A model generated the notes under the pieces. It saw only the letters and a program-made list of their open reading frames with translations, was not told the origin of the DNA and did no database searches. From the NCBI GenBank assembly GCA_010405405.1, contig MU004230.1:765744-829743 (forward strand): a stretch of 64,000 nucleotides of DNA. The letters are read 5' to 3'. Shown in pieces: positions 58,550 through 64,000 of the stretch (position 1 is its first letter; each line of letters opens with the position of its first letter). This stretch comes from Microthyrium microscopicum (taxonomy: Eukaryota; Ascomycota; Dothideomycetes; Microthyriales; Microthyriaceae). A program made the translations under genes and the position numbers.

Positions 58550-59236
58550 ATGAATCGACTTTTCGGGGCTAAAGATACGAAGGAGAAACCATCGCTGGAC
58601 ACTGCTTCTACCAAGGTATGACAAATGACATCTTGCAGCGCTTTGACAGCTAACACGTTCAAGCTAAGCGCACAGATCGCCAGACTCGATGGAGAAGTCG
58701 AAGTGGCCACGCGAGAACTTACTACCATCCTCCTAAAGCTCAAACAAAAAGGACCAAGGGCTCCACCATCTCTCAGAGCTCAAGCAAAAAAAGCATTGGA
58801 AAAGCAAAAGCGGAAACAGGCTATGCGAGACCAGCTAGATGACCAGTTGACCAACTTGCAGCAAGCTGGAATGTTGCAGGACAATCTCCGAAATACAGCG
58901 ATAACCGTAGAGGCCATGAAAACGACTACTAAAGAGCTAAAGAAACAATATGGCAAGATCAACATTGATCAAATCGATAGGCTACAAGACGAGATGGCTG
59001 ATCTCATAGAAATGGGCAACGAGATTCAGGATAGCATCAGCAGATCCTATGACGTCCCGGAAGATATTGACGAGGATGAGCTCGATGCTGAACTTGAGAT
59101 GCTGGGAGAAGAGGTGGAGATGGACGCTTTGAATGATGCACAAGGCCTGCCAAGTTTCATGGCTGATGAGGCTAATCTACCTTCCTTCATTGATAATCCC
59201 CCGGAAACATCAAAAGTCAAGGAGGCCGCCGGCTAA
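58550..59236 (+). CDS. VPS60: ESCRT-III-associated protein VPS60 (CHMP5)
   Basis: Snf7-family coiled-coil protein that works with ESCRT-III and Vta1/Vps4 in multivesicular-body sorting. Two exons, 58550-58615 and 58676-59236, 208 residues. The start MNRLFGAKDTKEKPSLDTAS is diagnostic, followed by the basic helix (RAQAKKALEKQKRKQAM), then NLQQAGMLQDNLRNTAITVE and KELKKQYGKINIDQIDRLQD. The C-terminal half is acidic (VPEDIDEDELDAELEMLGEE), as in all Snf7 proteins, and ends with a short region that should bind Vta1. Intron of 60 nt; an alternative acceptor inside it would insert a few residues. Confidence 0.94.
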
Positions 59237-59401
59237 TGGGTTGCTCTTTGATGTCGCGCAGTCGTTTGCTTAAGAGCATATATGCTTACGTTTTGTTGTT
59301 ACCAGCGCTTGAATACGCTACACAACCGTATTCGCAGTTACATCGTCGCTATTGTTTACGCCAGTCATCAGCTAACGCAAGCTCTATTTCTAATTTAGTT
59401 T

Positions 59402-61681
59402 TCATATGATGATTATCTGTTGATGTGGGAGCCCCCAACCTAGATCGTCCTTGCTCAAATCGCAATTCAAGCCTAGGAGAGATCCTGAACTCTTGGTGGC
59501 TCTCAGGGTCAAGAGGCCAACTCTTCTGAACGTGTTTTCGCTTCTCTCCATGGGGTACAAGAGTAAGCCAATAAATTCAGGCCCCATACGATCGTGGGAC
59601 TTGACCGATAGGTCGTTATTTACTTTCCACTGGGCGTCATGGTGAAGCAATGGTAGGACGACAACTTTGGACCGGTATTCGTCTATCGTCATCCCTCCAT
59701 CCTCTGTGAAAATGTCAAAGGTGATCGAAGCAACACTACCCGGATCGCTGAACAACAAATCCGATGAGATTTTTGGGAGCGGCCTTATCATTCCGATGAC
59801 TTTGACCCAACCGGCGATGATTTCACCCGTGACATCTCTCGACCGCGGTAAAACCACAACTTCTATTATCCGCAGTAGAGGAACCGGATCGATGAGCCTT
59901 GGATAAATCACTCTTCCCTTGATATTGGCCCACGACTATGATGGAGCTATAATTCGATCAGCAACTCGCCATAGACAATGAAACACAGGCTTACCTAGAT
60001 ACGAATCATATTCTTCTGCTGGCTTCCTGTCAGGTTGTTGGTGATGTACTGGAACTCGCCACGCCAGCTCGTTGATCATATCTTCACGCCATAATCCCGC
60101 AACATAGTCGTCGTCCATAACAGTCTGAAACTCCTTGGCTAATCCAGATATGGCAACGAGCTTATCTCTTCCTTTGGTCAACTTACGGCAACTATAATCA
60201 TTAACGATACTTCTCCAGATCTTGTACCCAGACTCGGGTTTAGCTTTGATGTCGTCCAACCATGACTTATTCTGAAGTTGGTAAGGATAGTACATCCCAT
60301 CACCTGAAGTATCCGTAGTCTCGGTTCCAGCCGGAAAACCTATCGGAAACGATTCGCTCGCCTCCAACTCTTTACATTCCCAGAACAACTGGGCGCCGAA
60401 ATGTATAGTTCGAGGACTCAACAATCTCTCTTGACACACCCAGCCTCTTCGGTTCAACGAAGCTTTGATGAGACCTTCGTGTCGTACGGATGTCTTGAAG
60501 CCTACATAGCGCTGCTGGTCCTGTTCTCGGGCAATATCGATTACAAAAGGTGAATTCGCAATAGGCTCGCGATGGCAGAAAAGACCTCCAGGTCCGTTAG
60601 AAGCTGCCGTAGCGGCGATGTTGTAAAGTGCTTGTTTATAAACCTTGCCCATCAAAGCGGCTTCTTTTGCCCAATCGATCTCACAGTCTTGCATGATGCA
60701 GAGCGAGTCAATCCAGAGGTATCGGAATCCAAGCTTTCGAGTAACGATGATAGACTCCTGGAACGTCTGCGAAAGGCTGCTCCAGTCAATTCGGTCTTTC
60801 AGATCGTTGAGGTTTTCTTTGAGAAGTCTTAAAGGTATCTTAGAGCCCCTAGAGCGTGGTCAACGACTGACCTGTGGTATTGAATGAGCTTACTCACCAA
60901 GAGTGACTCAGTGTCACATACTCAATTCGCTGCTGTCGATGCTCCAGCTCTCCTGAGATTACCAATCGAACACAAGGGGCATCGCTCGCGCCAACGTCAA
61001 TGAGTCTGGTCGGCAAAGCACCAGAGCGCTCAAGGCCACACTTCTTATGCGTGTTTAGACATCTGGTGGTCCATTCTTTGACACATGCCCAAGCTCTGTC
61101 AGATGATGTGTTTGCAGACATAGGCTGAATCATATGTGGAAACGTAATTGCTAAATCACATCACGTTCAGCTTGGCAACTATCTCATTTGAAGCGATATA
61201 TTGTACCTTTGACTGGAATGAGTGTCCAATCGCCACCCGCTAGATATATCTCACTAAACAACTGCGTACCAGAGTCGAATACCAAAGTCGTTGAGGTGCT
61301 TGATAGAAGGCGCCGGCGCAATTGTTCTCTTGTTAAGTTCTTAAGGTTGGGTGGTGTCTGGTAAGTATTTCGATGAACTGACCATAACGTCTCTAAATCG
61401 ACAGTCGCCCATGTAATTTGGCAAAGTCTACATTGCTGGAGAACGGACCTTGCTAAGTCCACGATATTGTCGATCTCGAGGCGTTCACTCTTCTCGAACC
61501 ACCAGTCATTTGGCTGCCAGAAGAAGTTTCGACACGTCGAGCATATGGTTGAAGCTGCTGTCTCATTTTCCGGGGATTCGTTGTTGTATGACTTGGTCGG
61601 ACTCTGCAGGTATACTTGAGTCGATTCGTTCAAATTGAGCTCTACAGTTCCATGATCTAATTGTGTATACGCTGGTAGCAT
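59402..61681 (-). CDS. HET-domain protein, frame interrupted by one TAG
   Basis: Heterokaryon-incompatibility-type protein, a fungal self/non-self family. Four minus-strand exons: 61207-61681, 60898-61150, 59995-60848 and 59402-59946. Hallmarks: YVTLSHSWGS, FRYLWIDSLCIMQD, ALYNIAATAASNGPGGLF and GWVCQERLLSPRTIHF. The usual APSWSWAN motif reads APS, stop, SWAN: a TAG at 59936-59938 sits where Trp is expected, and the frame then stays open 178 codons with protein-like sequence (VIYPRLIDPVPLLRI). Stopping there gives 530 residues instead of 708. An alternative weak donor (GTGTTT, 51-nt intron ending in that TAG) would remove it and give KPSWANIKG. The N-terminal zone has a Cys pair (CSTCRNFFW). 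The gene is divergent from an ABC transporter. Confidence 0.8.
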
Positions 61682-62594
61682 CTGGGAGTTCTTAGTACAA
61701 GACACACGCTGAAAATAACATATAGTTCAACCTCACCAAGTCTCCAACAACTCTGCTAGTAGCCACAGCACTCTATGGAGACCATAAGATGCTGTAACAA
61801 GATTCACATTTGGCTTGATAGTTGGTAAAAGTATCTTGTAGAAACGAATACTTACCGCTTTGGTGGATGTATTCCTGAAATTTACCCGATATAAATGTCG
61901 ATATGTCCGTTGGAATGAAGCCAGTTCGCAGCCTTCTTAGAACATACATAACGAGCAAGATAACATACTCCAAGTATGCTATAACCCCTGATAGAGGCCG
62001 CATATTTCATTCGCTAACGTATCCTGCACAACGAAGCATGAGGCACAGTACTCAAGCCGCCAATCAATTACCTAGCCGCCAGGATGTGCATCGCCGCACT
62101 GTACACCTTAACAAAACAAATCCATGGAGAGGATATGCAACTGCCAGCAAGTCCTATCCAATAGACAAGCGACTCGTGGCGTTGAGGGTCTCTCATCGCG
62201 CAGTGAGAGTCGGCCGATGGACAAAATAGTAACGAACTCCCATCAGCTTCGCTTGCTCCCACAAACGCTCTTAAACAAAAGGTGCTATACAACTAAACTT
62301 ATATCCGATAAAGTAAGCACCTTTGAACGCCCTGTATAGTAATTAAAACACTAGGTACCTAGGCATTGTGCCCGAAGCCGGAGTCTTGAAATCCTTCATA
62401 ATACTCGTGGTGTTTTCCGGATATATCTCTTGTTCTACGAGCACTTTATCTAAATCCTTCCGGTTTGTCGAGAACAGCGATAATGGTCTTCTTCCAGTGG
62501 GAATATACTTGTGACGAAATTTGGGTGAACATACTACCCTTTCCATCTTGTTCCAGATCATTTCGATATTGTGTTTACTAATTGACCAGGCTAG
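61682..62594. promoter_or_regulatory. Divergent region, HET gene / ABC transporter, with probable 5' exons
   Basis: 913 bp. A hydrophobic plus-strand frame at 62362-62511 (GIVPEAGVLKSFIILVVF) looks like an exon of the ABC transporter N-terminal membrane domain, but I could not join it in phase. The remainder is promoter or leader. Confidence 0.4.
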
Positions 62595-64000
62595 AACTCT
62601 GCCACCGCTTCCTTCAATAGTTGTGCAACTCAATATCTTCCTGTCATTCCCTTGACCGTTGTTTGCATTATTTCTGTGCTGGCAGTAAAGAATGTAATCA
62701 GGCGAACTCATGAGGCAACATGCCCGCAGAAGAGGTCTGAACGGAGTCCCGAAGATGTTTTGAGGCTCTACCAATGGCTTACATATAGCTGGGTTTGGCC
62801 GCTTCTGAGAATTGGGCAAACAAGACAATTGCAGAAGAGCGATCTATGGGATCTACCATATGCTATCCAGACTCGCCACTTAGCCGAGTCAATCCAAAAA
62901 ATCCATAGATCAACTACATTCAGAAGAATTCTGAAAGCAAATCTCTCGGATTGTTACATTCTGCTACCGGTTTATATTGGCGCTTTGGTTTGCGGTATGT
63001 ATGATCGATATATTGGCCGTGGCTACTTTCTAATGCTGATATCAGAACTTGCTCCACCTGTTCTACTTCGACAGCTTCTTATAAGCATGGAAGAGCCTGA
63101 TCGTGGAAATAGCATGCCTGTTTTGTACGCTGTTCTACTCTGCGCGAGTGCATTGGTTTATGCTCAGCTCGTAGTGCTGGAAATGTGTTTTGCATGGCGT
63201 TGTTATGAACGTGCTCATGGCCAGCTCACGATGCTGATATTTGAAAAGACATTGTCCAAGAAAATGATTATCAAGACTGAGGAATCGAGTTCAACAAACC
63301 AGCCGTCCCAGCTCCACGGAGGTCAAATTTACAGCTTAAACGCTCACGATGAAAAGAAGCAGGCGAAGGGATCTAAAATCAAAGGCTTACTCACCAAGAA
63401 GCTGCATTTATTGAGGGAGCTTTTTTGGACCTTTAGTCAACCAAATGCACAAGCGGCTGGTTCAGCCTCTGCTGGAAAAATTCTCAATCTCCTACGGTCT
63501 GATACACCTACGGTAGCAGCATCCTTTCGCAGAGGTCGAAGCCTGGTTAGAACACCATTCAAGCCAGTCATCTTAATTTGGTTAATCTGGAAACTGCTGG
63601 GTCCCTCATGCTTCCTCGGGCTTTTCATTGTTGCTGGAGCACAAATAAGTAACATGTTCCTGGCAAAGCTGTTGATTAAATGGAAACGCAACGAGAAGAA
63701 AGCCAAAGATCTACGAATACAGATTTGCTCGCAGTACTTAGATGTGATTCAGCATCTACGTTGGTACGCCTGGCAGGACACTTGGCTTGGAAAGGTTATG
63801 AAGATTCGTCAAGATGAACTTAACGTGCGACTCGTGAGATCCTGCCTCAGCCTCGTATCATCTTTTGTTGCGATCTGTGGTGGCCAACTCTTTCCGGTTG
63901 CTGCCTTCATCTCCTACACCTATCTTTCTGGACAGAAGTTGAGCGTCAGCTTAATTTTCCCTGCTTTACAGCTTTTTGGGCTTTTGAAAAGGTCACTAGA
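62595..64000 (+). CDS. ABC transporter, ABCC/MRP type (partial)
   Basis: Full-size exporter of the multidrug-resistance-protein class, truncated by the window end and with its first exons unresolved. Exons seen: 62595-62994 and 63046-64000 (open at the end). Exon one begins inside the N-terminal membrane domain (LPVIPLTVVCIISVLAV), then has the linker and first-membrane-domain entry (LYQWLTYSWVWPLLRIGQTR, KSDLWDLPYAIQTRHL). Exon two carries the membrane segments and coupling helices (ELAPPVLLRQLLIS, RAHGQLTMLIFEKTLSKK, HLRWYAWQDTWLGKV, PVAAFISYTYLSG). The ATP-binding domains lie beyond the window. The 51-nt intron has a good TCTAATG branch site. The substrate is unknown. It is divergent from the HET-domain gene. 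Confidence 0.85.

Noticed and set aside
62343-62828. 161-codon minus frame near the window end
   Set aside because: Overlaps the plus-strand ABC transporter exon, whose sequence is clearly conserved, and lacks an ATG start.
1-64000. Genome-wide reassignment of UAG to Trp
   Set aside because: Other genes here end normally at TAG (sugar transporter, SAPS protein, small acidic protein), so the two interrupted frames need a local explanation.

Overview
The window reads as nuclear chromosomal DNA of a filamentous ascomycete (Pezizomycotina). The signs are many short introns (mostly 44-60 nt, with CTAAC-like branch sites and GTAxGT-type donors), fungal-specific families (HET domain, tachykinin-like regulator, DSGL-tailed laccase, UTP23, SET9, ATG22) and close spacing on both strands. 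Leotiomycetes is my best guess for the class, but I cannot prove it. I saw no tRNA, rRNA, CRISPR array, transposon or viral remnant. Exon coordinates were worked out by hand from splice sites, reading phase and family conservation.

Layout. 1-5.2 kb: threonine synthase, a small unknown protein and a cytochrome P450. 5.8-8.5 kb: a tachykinin-like regulator and an alpha/beta hydrolase. 9.4-22 kb: housekeeping genes PPE1, UTP23, ATG22, SRP72, SET9 and VMS1, ending in a 20-bp minisatellite. 22-26.7 kb: a gene-poor accessory stretch with imperfect repeats and one minus-strand gene interrupted by an in-frame TAG. 26.7-35.2 kb: a glycine-repeat protein, CSN6, tafazzin, a NOSIP-family protein and a PARN-like deadenylase. 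35.3-41.6 kb: a secreted laccase and a secreted Thr-rich protein, transcribed divergently across 2.9 kb. 42.5-50.7 kb: RIB3, a nucleotide-sugar transporter and the meiotic helicase HFM1/MER3. 51-59.2 kb: RPL15, a SET-type lysine methyltransferase, a small acidic protein, a SAPS protein and VPS60. 59.4-64 kb: a HET-domain gene with an in-frame TAG, divergent from an ABC transporter that runs off the window.

The genes are mostly independent core functions: amino-acid and riboflavin synthesis, ribosome assembly, protein targeting, ribosome rescue, chromatin, RNA decay, phosphatase control, vacuole/ESCRT and meiosis. The P450-regulator-hydrolase trio, the laccase/secreted-protein pair and the HET/ABC end are the accessory parts. 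The observations most worth checking are two minus-strand genes whose frames continue past a single TAG (in one of them exactly where the family has Trp), a GC-AG intron, a 19-nt exon that carries half of the tafazzin catalytic motif, and a perfect hairpin inside an RPL15 intron.
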